The notes: generated by a model not told the origin, from the sequence alone. A stretch of 49,135 nt of DNA from Heterotrichella gracilis (GCA_032358255.1 JAULBX010026374.1:1-49135); one strand, 5' to 3'; positions 12,419 to 34,865 are shown, counted from the stretch's first letter. Made by a program: numbers and translations.

Positions 12419-13999
12419 GAAAGGGGTTGTGTCGAAGAGCGCATTTTGGTTTTGTTTTGGGGGCATGGTGCAGCTGGCAAGTGGGAGTGGCGGTCACGTA
12501 GGGACCTGGTTGGGAGTCTGGGAGGCACTTGGGGAAGTTGATACCAGTGGTCCATCGACCTTGCGCCTTCAGCAATGTGAACATTTCCTTCACATTCGGT
12601 GCAGTGCCAATGCAAGCATGGATGCGTGAGCAAGCGCTTGGATCAGGCGCATGGAGGACCGCATGCTTAGGTTGATACGCTGCAGGTGCCGGTTGTGCCC
12701 ATGTTGCATGGGAGGGTTTTTGTGGTTGGAGAGCGGTGCCAGTCAGTTTTTGGGGCAGCAATTGTCATGAGTGAGAGTGGGGTCTGTGTAGCGAGCTGGT
12801 TTGGTAAGAATTGTGCGTTTGGCTGGAGTTGTGAGACGTTTGCTTGCAATGTTTATGGTATGCAACAAAAAATCTGTTCTTTTACGGGGGGGTGAGACGT
12901 TGTAGTGTGAACTTGCGCCAGGATGTTGTACTATAGATCTTGTGTGGCTTTGCCATTTTGTGTTTCTTGTCTACCTGGCACAAACGACAACCACTGCAAT
13001 GGCAGGTTGTGCAAACAGATGTAGCACCCTAATTGGATGTGTCATGTCACCACCCGCCAGTATTGCTTTTTCAGGGACATGGGCTTGTCTGCACTGCATT
13101 TCGGGATCCCGAGCTATTTTGAGGGGAAATATTGCACCGCATTCTGTTTTTCAAGAACATCTTTAAGGGATGGAAAAATACTTGCCATCATCTCCAAGGG
13201 ATGAGCAATTGTGCCTGCAACCATGACAGCATTCAGTTTTTGTTGGCTGCAGTACATTTGCTTTCCTGACAGGTGCCTGCCCGGCCTGTCTGTGGTTTTC
13301 AACAATAATGCTGGCTTGTGGTGTGGGGGCGTTTTCATTCTGCTGCTTTGTAAGACTCTGTGAGTCCATTAAAATGTCCCACATGGTTCCATGCAAATTG
13401 CCGGTCACAGTGGTAGCCTGCATATTGAGTGCCAGCGTTGATGCTGCCGATATCATACTTGGTAATACCATGGTCCATCAATCCTATGGCACCAATGCCG
13501 GATCGGATGAGCATGCCAGGTCAATGGCATTTTATGGCATTTAAAGTTTTTCTATCCAATAGACGTCTCAGAATATTAGTAACCCATGACGTTGCAACAC
13601 CCAAAAATGGGAACAATCTACTTACTTATTCGACTCGGTTGGATAGGGCATTGGCCTGATATGCGAGACCAGTCTCTGGAATTATTAAAAGCAGCTGCAA
13701 GTCGACGGCGTCAAGAGAGAAAGGAATTTCAGAAAGAACCTTTCAAAGAGGGAACGCCCACATACGGCGGCAATACTGATATTTATACCCATTGGGGGCA
13801 TTAGTGTGGATGCAGTGCTCCAAGCCTGCAATATATTCGCATAGCAGGAAGAAAGAAATAAAACAAGGAACTCGGGTATGCGCAACTTGGAATTCCAGGA
13901 CCTGATCCAAACAGCCTGCACGGGTTCCATCTGCTCTTACAATGACCATTGAGGATCAGCGTACTGTCTCAAACCGGTCATGACAAACCAAAAAAAATC
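12419..13999. other. Convergent intergenic region
   Basis: This is the 3' flank of the HAD gene (+) and of the transporter gene (-). Open frames here are short and lack domain content. The second copy of the dispersed repeat seen at 4556 lies at 13266-13340. Confidence 0.5.
13266..13340 (+). repeat. Dispersed repeat, copy 2
   Basis: Resembles 4556-4632, sharing the CCCGGCCTGTCTGTG core and the following CTGG/GTGGTGTG tract, with small indels. It lies in the 3' flank of the HAD gene. Confidence 0.65.
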
Positions 14000-15837
14000 C
14001 TACACACTCCCTTCGTCTTCTCTATCCTTCTTCTGTGCCCTCTTCTCCAGCTGCACTTGTTGGTAGCTGACTGCAGAATATGCAACGCTGCCAAGCAAGC
14101 CAACAACAATCCCAAAAATATTCCAGGGGTGGTACTTCATGTCGCCAAACATGAACATGCCAAACGATGTGGTCAGGATGTCCTTCATCTGACCTGCACA
14201 TGCAATGCCGCCTAATTATGAATCCCATTCTAACTCGAGCCGTCTAGGTTTGGCATTGATCTGGGCATGCTGCATGTTAGCACTTTCCAAGCTGTCCTAA
14301 TACAGTGGTTCAAAGTATACTTGCCCGCACATTTTATTGCCAATTGCATTGCATTGTCAGCATTGCAATTCCACATGCATGTTGCAGCACGTACCAGTAA
14401 CGCTTGTGGCAAGTGGGGAGTTCACTGTCGTACACCAGAATATGCACACGTTGAGCAAGAAGGCTTGGGACATTGAAAGAAATAGGAAAATCTGCAGCAC
14501 AATCGCAGATTTTCCTATTGATCCTGACGCTGCAGCGGACATGGCGCTCCGGCGGACATGAACGAATACCATGCAACAAATTAATTTGTCAGAACCATTG
14601 TACAGTCCTTTACGCAAAATTGTGAACCTGTGGAGTAGCTCTTGCCATCCATGCAATACCCACCTGGAACTTGACGTCAAAAAGCTGTTCGTAGCTGGGC
14701 ACGTGGCTCAACTCATCAGTGAACAGCACCATATACACCATCATGATTGGGAGGGACAAGAAGTTGTTGTACATCAACAATGAGGACTGGCTCAGCCCTG
14801 CATATGGCAAGCAATTATCAGGGAAATAGGAATGATCTCAGCTCCATGCAAGACCCGTTCCAACCAGCATAAACACCCAAGGCTTGCACACTGGAGTAAG
14901 TTGGACAATGACTGTGGCACAAGAAAACCAGTGGTATCCTAGCAAGGTGCCGCTATCCTCCACCTCGGGGCAGGTAAGTCAGAGCAAAACGTCAACAGCA
15001 GCCCTCTCAAGAGACGTACCTGTGCTCTCCTTGAGCGACCGGATCAACAGCAGGTAGATGGCAGTGCTCACGGCACAGATGCTGACAAAAATGTACCCAG
15101 GCAAGCTGAAGGTGAGGTCTGAGAGCCCGGCAATCATGGCACCAGAAACCATGGCCAGCAACGAAATCTGTAATGAAAGATTGCCAGCTGTATTAAAAAA
15201 TGCAGTGTATTTCAGACTGAGTGAGGTGCATAAGAGAGAGGAAATTCGACTTACCAACGCTGGGCCGTGCGGCACTTTTTTAAACAGTTGCCATTCCCCC
15301 AACACCACAATCAGCGTGGTGCTTTTTCGGAACACGCTGCATGCACCAACAGTGGTAAACTATTTAGAATGAGAATCAGATCAGCAGGCGCAGGCATACA
15401 AAGCAGGCAGCTGACCTGTACATTGGCACGTTCAGGTACCGTAGGGCTGTGACACCTGACACCACATACAGCCACCAAAAGAATGCCAGGGGCAGCAGCT
15501 GCAGTCGAAGAGTTTGGGTCAAGACAAGCCAAGTCTCAAACTAACATGCTGGACACCCAAACAGCACTGGTATGCTCACCTTTTTGCACTTTGAGAGCTG
15601 CACATCCTCGTAGTGCATGACCCCCACCGCCCTCAGCAGGGACATGTACAAGATGGACAGCATGATCTGGAGCGTGGTGACAAAGCTGGGGAAGTTGAAG
15701 TGGTAGTACTGGAAGACAGCCTTGTTAAACAGCGTGATGAGCACTGAGACGGTGCCATAGCTGACACACGCGGCAAGCCTGGCCTGGGTGGTGGGCCTGC
15801 TTGCCCACGCTGTCACTTGCAGCACTGCTTTCTTCAT
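14000..15837 (-). CDS. Nucleotide-sugar transporter, SLC35D-like (drug/metabolite transporter superfamily)
   Basis: Seven exons on the minus strand join in phase: 15580-15837, 15416-15498, 15255-15336, 15020-15167, 14664-14797, 14395-14491 and 14000-14193. They give 331 residues and a TAG stop at 14000-14002. The protein is almost entirely hydrophobic helices, about ten by eye. It keeps SLC35D/triose-phosphate-translocator hallmarks: LFNKAVFQYYHFNFPSF in helix 1, LRYLNVPMYSVFRKSTTL, SDLTFSLPGYIF, and NSPLATSVTGQMKDILTT near the end. The family exchanges UDP-sugars for UMP across Golgi or ER membranes; the substrate cannot be read from sequence. The tail is charged (QLEKRAQKKDRED), with KK-type residues that could act in ER/Golgi retention. 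ATG 15837 is the first in its frame after an upstream stop. The gene is divergent from Prp16. Confidence 0.9.
14481..14519. repeat. Perfect 15-bp inverted repeat over a splice acceptor
   Basis: AATAGGAAAATCTGC (14481-14495) and its exact reverse complement (14505-14519) are separated by 9 nt. On the minus strand one arm holds the acceptor CAG and the first five bases of exon 6 of the transporter. The other arm and the loop hold the upstream intron end. Confidence 0.95.
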
Positions 15838-16439
15838 GCTGTCACTGGGTTCTACCTTTGCTCCATCATGGCAAAAGACCGGTCACCAAGGTGGGTGGGC
15901 AATCCTTGGCCATTACACGTTTGACCATGATTGTGTGACACCTTGGCAATTCCTGGGCTCCTATGCAGACAAGGTGCTTCAAAGCGGGTTCAAAGCGGTT
16001 CAGTTTGCAGCGTCAAACACGGACTGCGCAGACTCTCTTCTTGTTTAGTGTGCCCAATGCGCAGCAGAGAACTGAATTGGACAGATGCACAGCAACACTA
16101 TTCAAACACCAACAATGAGAACGTTTCAAGGCGCTGCGCAACAGAACACTCGCACCAGGCAACGACACACTGTATACAGTTGCAAGTGAGCAGATCAGTT
16201 GGCAGAAACGTTCTGATAAAGCGTGTATTATGCCAAAGTGTAATAGGCTGGAGCGCACTTTTATACACTACCATTATATCACGTCCTCGACTTAATACAC
16301 GTCCTTTTTGCTGAACTGAGAAGAGGCGTCAGGTTAAAGTATTGCTGCAGCATGGCATAGGGTATTTTGACGCAGTGCAAGAACCAACTCCGGCTCGCTA
16401 GTTTTGGGAAGCATGCGCAGGGATTGTTGAAGTGGCACC
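15838..16439. promoter_or_regulatory. Divergent promoter region between transporter and Prp16
   Basis: The transporter starts at 15837 going left and Prp16 at 16440 going right. The roughly 600 nt between must hold both promoters and 5' UTRs. I see no canonical TATA box or clear element. Confidence 0.55.
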
Positions 16440-26757
<10,318 letters not shown>

Positions 26758-28420
26758 TGGGGGGGGCGGAGGGCGATTTGCTGGGGCAGGGTTGGGATGG
26801 GGGTTGGGATGGGGGGAGGGTGGGGTGGGTGGGGGGAGGATGTTGCACAGCACTATGGGGTGGTGGTTGGTGGGCAGCGTGACGTATGCAGGGTGGGGTT
26901 GCCAGGGGATGGGCCGAATGTGACTGCATGATGCTGTGGCTTGCCTGCGATACGTTCTCACACTTTGAGCAGTTCTCCTGCACGGCGTTATCTGGGAACG
27001 TATTGCGCAGATAGCTGATTTGGATTGATAGCTGTTTGTTGGCGTTGCCATGCAAACATAGGGCCCTGGTTTGCAGTCGTACCACTTGGACCAGTTGACC
27101 TATTATAATTTCAGCCAGTGTGCGCGAGGCTGCCCATACATTGGGGTATAGCAGGCGTTGCTTTAATCATTAATGGGCATATCACCTCGCTTGCATATCA
27201 CCACTTCAATGGGAAGTGGTTCATCGGTTGTTCATCCTGGATGGACCATGCAGCATTGCATGTCTGATTGGTGGGCACAGCAAGCCATTGACACAATGTG
27301 TTAATGCAACATGCTGATGCAGGTTGGCTTCATAGGTGACTGACAAAGCATGGTTGCAGCATCGTGGTTGGGTTACCATCTCGTTATGGTCCATGGAATT
27401 TCCAGAATGGTCAAGTACTGATGGCTAGCTGACAGAGTGTTGGAGTGCCAGTCAAAATTTTAAGTTGCTTAAGTTGCTTGCAGCAGCAGATCAGATCTGG
27501 ATGCTGCTCTGGGCTTTGTCTAGTATCCATCCCATCCATGACACCGCCAGTCTGCATGCATCCGCTTTGAAGCTGAACAGTTTGGCGCAGGGCTGCAGGC
27601 AGCATACCCTAGGAGGGTTCCCCATCCGCCGGCGGGTCCAGCGACGACCAATCCTCTCATCCATGCAAGGGACAACCATCACGCGTGCAGGCTGCGAGGG
27701 TCCTGATTGGTCTCCAGCCCTGGGAAGCGACTGCGCGCAAGAAGGCAGGCGACAATATGACCATTATTCTCCGAGATAGCAACTGCTACAGTCTGTACTG
27801 GCGGATCGACCAGTGCCACCCATTGGACGAACCTTTCTCGACGCAGTGTTTCGGGGTCGGCGACAGCCTGCAAGGCTACCGCAACAGGACGGGTTGGAGC
27901 GCGGCCTGGTCTCAGGAGTCCTGTGTGTGCTTCTGTCTTTACAGAGGCTGCACGCGGTGGGATTTAGCCGTACTGCCGCCTTGGGAGATTGCCCCATGTA
28001 CCGGAGGCCGCAGCTGCCTGCCCAGGATGAACGTGCGCTGGGTGTGGGGTTGCCCCCACCCCTTGACGCTGAGGCATGAAGATTGTGGAGCACGATAGGC
28101 ACGCACACATGGGTGGTACGCGCACCTATACATAGCCGTGCGTCAATGTGCGTTTGCCCAACAGTCTCGTCACCAGCCGCCCCTGCAACCCTCCAGCATT
28201 CACACCCCTTGCCCCGTTCAAATTGGCTGCCTTCCACTGCAATCTAGAGTGCACACTCAGTCCACAATAGCAAGGTTGTTCTGTTGGAGTCTCAGCAAGG
28301 ATCCATTGCTGGTAAGCTTTTGGCGCTGGCTGTAAAAATCGCATCAGGCCCTGCAATTGAGCACAGCCATTTGAGGTCTCGACCTATCCCTTTCCCAGCC
28401 ATCATATTATCAGCGACAGC
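26758..28420. other. Intergenic; possible short coding stretch at 27813-28079
   Basis: The Prp16 3' flank and the promoter of the repeat-protein gene lie here. The plus-strand open stretch 27813-28079 has even codon use (for example RLPQQDGLERGLVSGVL), but no domain or firm splice sites. I do not call it a gene. Confidence 0.4.
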
Positions 28421-30979
28421 ATGGCAAAGAGCAACAAAATTATTCTGGCAGTAATGGGGATCGCCCTGTTGCTGGCAAGTGCTGGCGCCAGGCCAGACCC
28501 CACCGGGCATGCGCAGTCCAGGGGTGTACAGGTACGCATGTCCAGCTTACAATGATCGAATTGGCTTCGTTATTAAATGCTCAAATATATTGCTTTCCAC
28601 CAAAAAGCCTCTGTCCAGTGGGCATTTAGCTCTGCTAAGTGCACTGCTTGTTTGCCACATGCGTTTTTCATGTGTATAATTCTTGTGAACTGCCTGCCCA
28701 GTTTTTATGGCAATGGCAAAGGGTTAAATAGATGTTATACTGCATTTGTGCCAATCGGGCACATATCCGGATGTTGCTTGAATGAATCTGTGTCACAAAT
28801 GCATGTCAACCCACAGCCCTAGATTCTATATGCCATCTGTAGGATTTAGGGTATTCCCTTGTGTCAGTCAGCGCAGCAGAACCCAACAATGCACTCTTGT
28901 AAAATTTAATTAATGATTAGAGGGCATACTGAGGACTTGTTGAACCACTTATGCAGGTGCGCAAGCTGCTTGCTGGGCCCGACGGCACCCAAGCCAGGTA
29001 TGTGCAGCAGCTATGGTTGCCAAAAGGTTTTCATTGATACTGCGTGCAGCATTGTAATTGCAAGGAAGATTTCCATTGGTACTGCATGCAAAGCCCTGGT
29101 AATGCATGACACACTTGCATATGCTCATGGGCTGTGAGTTCCATCACGCCATGTCTTCTAGCATAGTAAAAACAATTGGAGGTTTTATATATTTTTTTTA
29201 TTGTTGATAGACCTTTTGCCTGGTTGTTGCGGTTCAAGCTGGAATGCATGCATATTATGCTCCTTGGCAGAAATGTATGATCCTTGCTGTACACACAGTA
29301 ATATTAATATTAATATTAGAACAATTTCCCCTTTGTGCAGCGGCCAAACCCAGCTGATCAGGAGTGCAGCCAACAAGGTGACCCTGGCTGGCCGCACCTT
29401 CTACTACTATAATGGCCTCTACTACCTGGACAGGGCTGACCAGCTGGTGCCTGTTCCTGGAGCCAACACCATCACCAACCTGCAGAACGCCATCGCCGCT
29501 GGCTTCGATGCTGATGCAAGCAACAGCGCTGTCAACACCATCAACGGCCAGCCAGGCAGCAACAATGCCATTGACAACAACCAGAACGCAGTGGCACTTG
29601 GTCCTAGCTCTCAGGCTACCAACGACGCTACCAACACCATCAACGCCGATCAGAGCAGCAACAACCAGATCAGCAACAATCAGAATGCACTTGCAGTGGG
29701 CCACAACTCCCAGGCTACCAATGACGCTACCAACACCATCAACGGAGGTCAGGACAGCAACAACCAGATCAGCAACAACCAGAATGCGCAGGCAATGGGC
29801 CACAACGCCCAGGCTACCAACGATGCTACCAACACCATCACTGCCCAGCCAGGGAGCAACAACGCCATCAGCAACAACCAGAATGCAGTGGCTGTGGGCC
29901 ACATCTCCCATGCCTCCAACAGTGCTGTCAACACCATTAATGGCAGGCGCCTACTGGAGGTTCAGTCAGGAAGGTAAGCTGTAGCAAGTAGTCCTCATTT
30001 GTCTTTGGTGGTCGCCTGCTATGGCAAATTAACAAAAGTAATTGGTTGTCGATTCTGCTTGTACTTGAGATGCATAGCTAAAGTTCTGAAAAGGTACTTT
30101 GATAATTTAATTGGTCCTGGGTGTGGTAATAATTATGTACAGGGCAGTGCAGGATTGGTCATCAATTGTGCGCATGCGCAATGTCAGTGCAATGTCATTT
30201 ATGATGCTACGCTTGTGAAGCCTGGCCGCATGCTTCTCAGCAATCGACGCACCTGCTACATAGCTACCCATGCCACACTATCGGCTAGAATGCACACATG
30301 TTATGCTCTTTGCCGTTCCTGGCGTATTTTTGAGACAATTTCCCCTTTGTGCAGCGGCCTCACTGCTGGCCAAACCCAGCTGATCAGGAGTGCAGCCAAC
30401 AAGGTGACCCTGGCTGGCCGCACCTTCTACTACTACAATGGCCTCTACTACCTGGACAGGGCTGACCAGCTGGTGCCTGTTCCTGGAGCCAACACCATCA
30501 CCAACCTGCAGAACGCCATCGCCGCTGGCTTCGATGCTGATGCAAGCAACAACACGGTCAACACCATCAACGGCCAGCCAGGCAGCAACAATGCCATTGA
30601 CAACAACCAGAACGCAGTGGCATTTGGTCCAAGCTCTCAGGCTACCAACGACGCTACCAACACCATCAACGCTGATCAGGGCAGCAACAACCAGATCAGC
30701 AACAACCAGAACGCAGTGGCACTGGGCCACAACTCCCAGGCTACCAACGATGCTACCAACACCATCAACGGAGGTCAGGGCAGCGCCAACCAGATCAGCA
30801 ACAACCAGAACGCAGTGGCACTGGGCCACAACGCCCAGGCTACCAACGATGCTACCAACACCATCACTGCCCAGCCAGGGAGCAACAATGCCATCAGCAA
30901 CAACCAGAATGCGCAGGCGGTGGGCCGCAACTCCCATGCCTCCAACAGTGCTGTCAACACCATCAATGGCAGGCGCTGA
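28421..30979 (+). CDS. Secreted Asn-rich protein with 33-residue repeats in two duplicated blocks
   Basis: Four exons join in phase: 28421-28531, 28957-28997, 29341-29973 and 30355-30979 (469 residues). Residues 1-23 form a signal peptide (MAKSNK, a hydrophobic core, then ASAGA). Exons 3 and 4 are near-identical blocks. Each starts with a head (GQTQLIRSAANKVTLAGRTF, then YYYNGLYYLD and ANTITNLQNAIAAGF). Four to five 33-residue repeats follow, of the form ATNDATNTIN, SNN-x-IS-NNQNA and VALGHNSQ. Both end in NTINGRR; exon 3 continues LLEVQSGR. The DNA period is 99 nt. The repeats are Asn/Gln/Ala/Thr-rich without Cys, as expected for a beta-solenoid or fibrous wall protein. Exon 3's donor AGGTAA contains an in-frame TAA, so intron retention would give a one-block protein. 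I know no family for it. Confidence 0.85.
29265..30979 (+). repeat. Direct duplication of repeat exon plus upstream intron end
   Basis: Exon 3 with its upstream intron tail (ACAATTTCCCCTTTGTGCAG) is repeated at 30290-30979, an offset of about 1.0 kb. Exon 4 has a small insertion near its start (LTAG). Within each block the 99-nt units repeat four to five times. Confidence 0.95.
29299..29325 (+). repeat. (TAATAT)n short repeat
   Basis: ATATTAATATTAATATTA lies shortly upstream of the exon 3 acceptor. Confidence 0.85.
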
Positions 30980-32889
30980 GGATCATGGAGCGGAAGATCA
31001 TCTTTGTTGACACCTGTTGAAAATATGACATCTGAATGTTGATGACACAGGTTGCGTACATACTGACTGCGCAATGCCAAGCTATTGATTGACACAAATC
31101 ATGTCAATTCAAATGTGATTTGAACCATTGATGCGTGATGGTCAAGTGGTTGGCCAAGTGGTTATCTGTGTGCAGTCACTTGAGCAATGCCTGTCATTGA
31201 TTTGTATTAAGCCAGTATTACAAACCTATATGCTGTAGTGATTTTTACATATTACATGTTAGCGGTGGATATTTTTCATTAGGGACTCTGTCTATGGTAG
31301 GTACCAAGACAGTTGTGCAACATCGCGGTGGATGATATATTATGATGTCAGAAGCAGATTGTTTTAGAAATGATTGGCTGTGTAATTTAGTGTAGCCTGC
31401 TGTGTCACCTAGTCTAGCCTGCTGCACTTTTCAAGTTTGCTTCCAGTGCCCTAGCGCAAATGGCATAGATAAAAAATATGTATACACTCCTGAATCAACG
31501 CTTACTCAGATTTGGCATGGTCGCAACGTGTATAGTATGATAATATTACACCAATATTATTGGCTCAACAAACCTATATGATTGTAACAGAAGACACTTG
31601 AATAAACCATGGTTGTTGCTTCATTTGGCACAGCGCAGCGCCAACTTGATGATTGCCAAAACGGTTGGCCGTGCTGATGCTAAATCAATTGGCACTGCCC
31701 AGGCCCGGCGGTCTGACAGGATATGGCAGCATGCCACTCACTGAAAGCCTGAACCATGGCATTGTGTACCAATTCATTTAATTTGCCCGAATTTGAAAGC
31801 CCATTGAGGCTGAGCCTAGGAGGACCTCGGCTCATCATCACTAACAGTGGGATTGTGGGCAATGCCTAGCCCTGGTCTGACTGAGCAACGTTGACTGTGC
31901 CAGCAACTGTGCGCATCTCATTCCTTGGCCTTTGAATTCAAGTTGAAGTGAGGCATATCCAGATGTCCATAATCTGGGATTAACGTGCTTCACTCAAGGT
32001 GACAGGACTGTTCTTACAGTACCTTGGCTGTTTCACTGTATGGCAGAGTATGTTGTACACCCTGATGAACAATGCCTGGACCCAGCTGATAAGCATCAAC
32101 AACATAGCTATAGCTATAATTGTCTAACCCCACAAACTACCATGCAATTTAACGTTGCACTAAACTCCCAAACTTTGAACAGGCAAATGCAGCAAAGAAA
32201 ATCACCATGATGCCATCTGATGATGATCATGATGTCACACGTTTCAAGGCATGACCAACCTTGCGCCATTTTGCCATTTGAGCAATAATTCATGCATGAT
32301 TCAGACCTACACATGTCCTACATTGCATGGCATATGTACTGTATTGCAAGAGCCACAAATGTGCCCAACATCCGTGCTCGTGTTAAACTTTGCGTGATAT
32401 CACCAAACCAGGAAGGCCTGCGTATAAGCGTTCAAAAAAATCAAGAAGTATGGAATATGAAAGCCATTATCCTGATGGGGCAAATAAATTCCTTAGGAAT
32501 TGCTTTGCGCTTCCACTGCGACAAGTCAGTAACGCGTTTTCATGCATTTCATGCTTGCAGGTAAAATCCAACATCCAATGTTCTGTCAACAGAGATAACC
32601 ACAGCCCCTGAGCTGTTCAACTCGTCCCCTGTTCTATGCTCCCCTGTTGCAACTTGCTGCCACTGATCCTTCGACCCGGGTAGTGTAAAGCTGGGGTGCG
32701 CCAATATATTAATGACCTTTGATGGCATCTGTTGATGGTGTAGCAGAGCTGTTATCAGCAGCAATAGGCATCAGATGTCATGGTCTTGATGGCATCCGTT
32801 GATGGTGTCAAGCTCTCTTAAGAGTTGACAGAGCTTCTGCAACCCTGTTTCACGCTGGTTGTACCTCTCTGCAAAACAAATTCAAGCTT
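30980..32889. other. AT-richer intergenic region; no gene seen
   Basis: This is the 3' flank shared by the convergent secreted-protein genes. Open frames are short and lack domain content. TGATGGCATCYGTTGATGG occurs twice, at 32720 and 32787. AATATT-ACACC-AATATT lies near 31543. Confidence 0.5.
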
Positions 32890-34865
32890 TTAATTACGAG
32901 CAGCGTACTGCAAGACCTGGTGGCAATCCGGCATATTGGCAGAACATGGGTTGCCACAGGAGTTGTCTACCATTGGCCCATTGCCCTGGCATTCCTCTCT
33001 GCGTGTGTGTATAGCCGCTATAACTGCGGCATGCATTGAGGCATATCTGAAATAAATACCACATGGTAAACTAACGTGGCATGCAACACATCCTGGATAG
33101 GACAGATGCTGCTCACACAATATTGAAATGGCCCAACAAATAGGAAATAAAAGGTTCAGGTTCACGGTTGTGTCATTCCATTGTGGCGCAAATGGCATTA
33201 TTAGGATGAAATTCGACAACAAGGTTACCTTGTATGCATGTCCATCAACAACCTTCTGCCGCCCGGCGAGTGACTTGTCGTAGCGGTTTGCTGACTGTTG
33301 CCACTGTTTCCATTGGACCCCCTGCTGCTTGCACTGCTGCTGGAACCACTGCTGCTGCTAGACCCACTGCCGCCGCCAGAACTGCTGGTGCTGCTAGACC
33401 CACTGCCGCCGCCAGAGCCACTGGGACTCCCAGAACCACTGCTTGCACCACCACTTGCGCTTGAACTCCCAGAACCACTGCTTGCACCACCACTTGCGCT
33501 TGATGCACCACCGCTGGTGGATTGGTACCCAGCGTCATTGCTGGCACCACTGCCCTGTCCTGCACCACCTGACGAGCTGCTGTGGCCACCACTCCCTTGC
33601 CCGCTGCTGGAACTGCTGCCACTAGATTGGCCAGACAAAAGCGAGGGAAATTGGTCGGCGGTCACGACGCCTGCGCTAGCTGCTACGTTGCTGGAGCCGC
33701 CATTCCCTGATCCAGGGTTGTTTGCTCCAGGCAGGGTGCTGCTGGTAGTGGTGGTGGTGTCGGTGACCGCTGTAGGTACGCTGTCAGGTATCAGCAGGCC
33801 TTCGTACCGCAAATACCCCGGAGGTGCCCTGCATCCAACAAACATATGTTACATCAATGACATGAGGTTCCTGGACTGGTGATTATTGATGATGATTCAT
33901 TGAAATCAACCGTTAGTGACCACTGACAATGGACAATGGCTGAGACAAGCATCCCGCAGTGTCAACCTACTCCACACAATGCAGTAAATTGCAAGGTTCT
34001 TCTGTAGTGGACCACGTCAATTGCAAACAAGGATCTGGCGCACATTTCATGGAACAAAACTGGCATTCTGAACGTCATCAAGGATGTGGGTCCATATTGA
34101 TATTGTGTGCGCATAGCCCTTTTGAGGCGCTGTCAGTGACAGTTGCAATGTTTCAAGATTGTTGCCAATTAATCATTAATAATACAAAGAAATACGTTTG
34201 AATTGTGCAGTACTTACGGTGCCGGTGGGGGGCTGGATTGCCCTCCATTGGACTCTAGAAGTAGCCGTGCTCCAGCAACCTGATAACACCACACATCCAC
34301 ATGTGAGCGTTTGGACCAGGAACGTTCCTGTTTTGATACTGTTAAAGCCCACCCCGCTTGAATCTCAACATGATCATGCAGAGTACAAACAGAGCAATTA
34401 ATCCATATCCATGATTATAAACTATCCGATAATTTATGCGCAAGCCTCTGCGGAGCCTGCGCAAATTTCTGCGGAGCGTTGGACATAGAATCGCACAGCA
34501 GCGCCATGTGGGTATGCAATTTGCATGTGCGCATATGCCGAAAATAACTGCTGACGATCCAGCTCAGTGGATTAGCTGCCGTATAGATATGAAATTCCTA
34601 TGGCAGCAGTACAAGCTAGAGTCTGTATCTGCCACAGCAGGAAGGTGTGTCATGGATTTGCCAGGTCCTATGGTTATAATGGAGAACAATCACTCACCTT
34701 TTGTTTGGTTGGGAGAACTTGCCATCCCACCGACACTTGCCAAGGACGGGTTTGCATCCCATCCCCTGCAGGTGCAGTGCCGAAAGCTACGCCCATGCTG
34801 ACAAGGAGCAGCACCATGCACTGCATTGACAGCAGTTGTGCAGCCTTTTGCGGCATGCTGCCCAT
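32890..34865 (-). CDS. Secreted Ser/Gly-rich low-complexity protein with GRRLL motif
   Basis: Four minus-strand exons join in phase: 34698-34865, 34218-34279, 33229-33828 and 32890-33046 (328 residues, TAA stop). Exon 1 encodes a signal peptide with hydrophobic core MVLLLVSMGVAFG. Exon 2 adds a short linker with LLLES and PPPAP. Exon 3 has PPGYLRYEGLLIPDS, then about 130 residues of Ser/Gly with blocks such as SGGASSGSG repeated, and ends in GGRRLLMDMHTR. Exon 4 carries four cysteines (EECQG, SCGNPC, PDCHQ), suggesting a disulphide-bonded tail. The exon 3 donor AGGTAA gives an in-frame stop if unspliced, so a shorter protein lacking the Cys tail is possible. It is probably a cell-wall or matrix protein. 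The plan (signal exon, short exon, repeat exon ending in RRLL) matches the gene at 28421. Confidence 0.75.

Noticed and set aside
27764..28237. Minus-strand open frame of 157 codons
   Set aside because: Low-complexity Arg/Ser/Cys composition typical of an antisense shadow in GC-rich DNA.
29255..29911. Long minus-strand frame opposite the repeat exon (also at 30278-30937)
   Set aside because: It is the antisense of the 99-nt repeats. The plus strand has the signal peptide and phase-consistent exons.
33298..33882. Pro/Leu-rich plus-strand frame
   Set aside because: Antisense of the Ser/Gly repeat exon of the minus-strand secreted gene.
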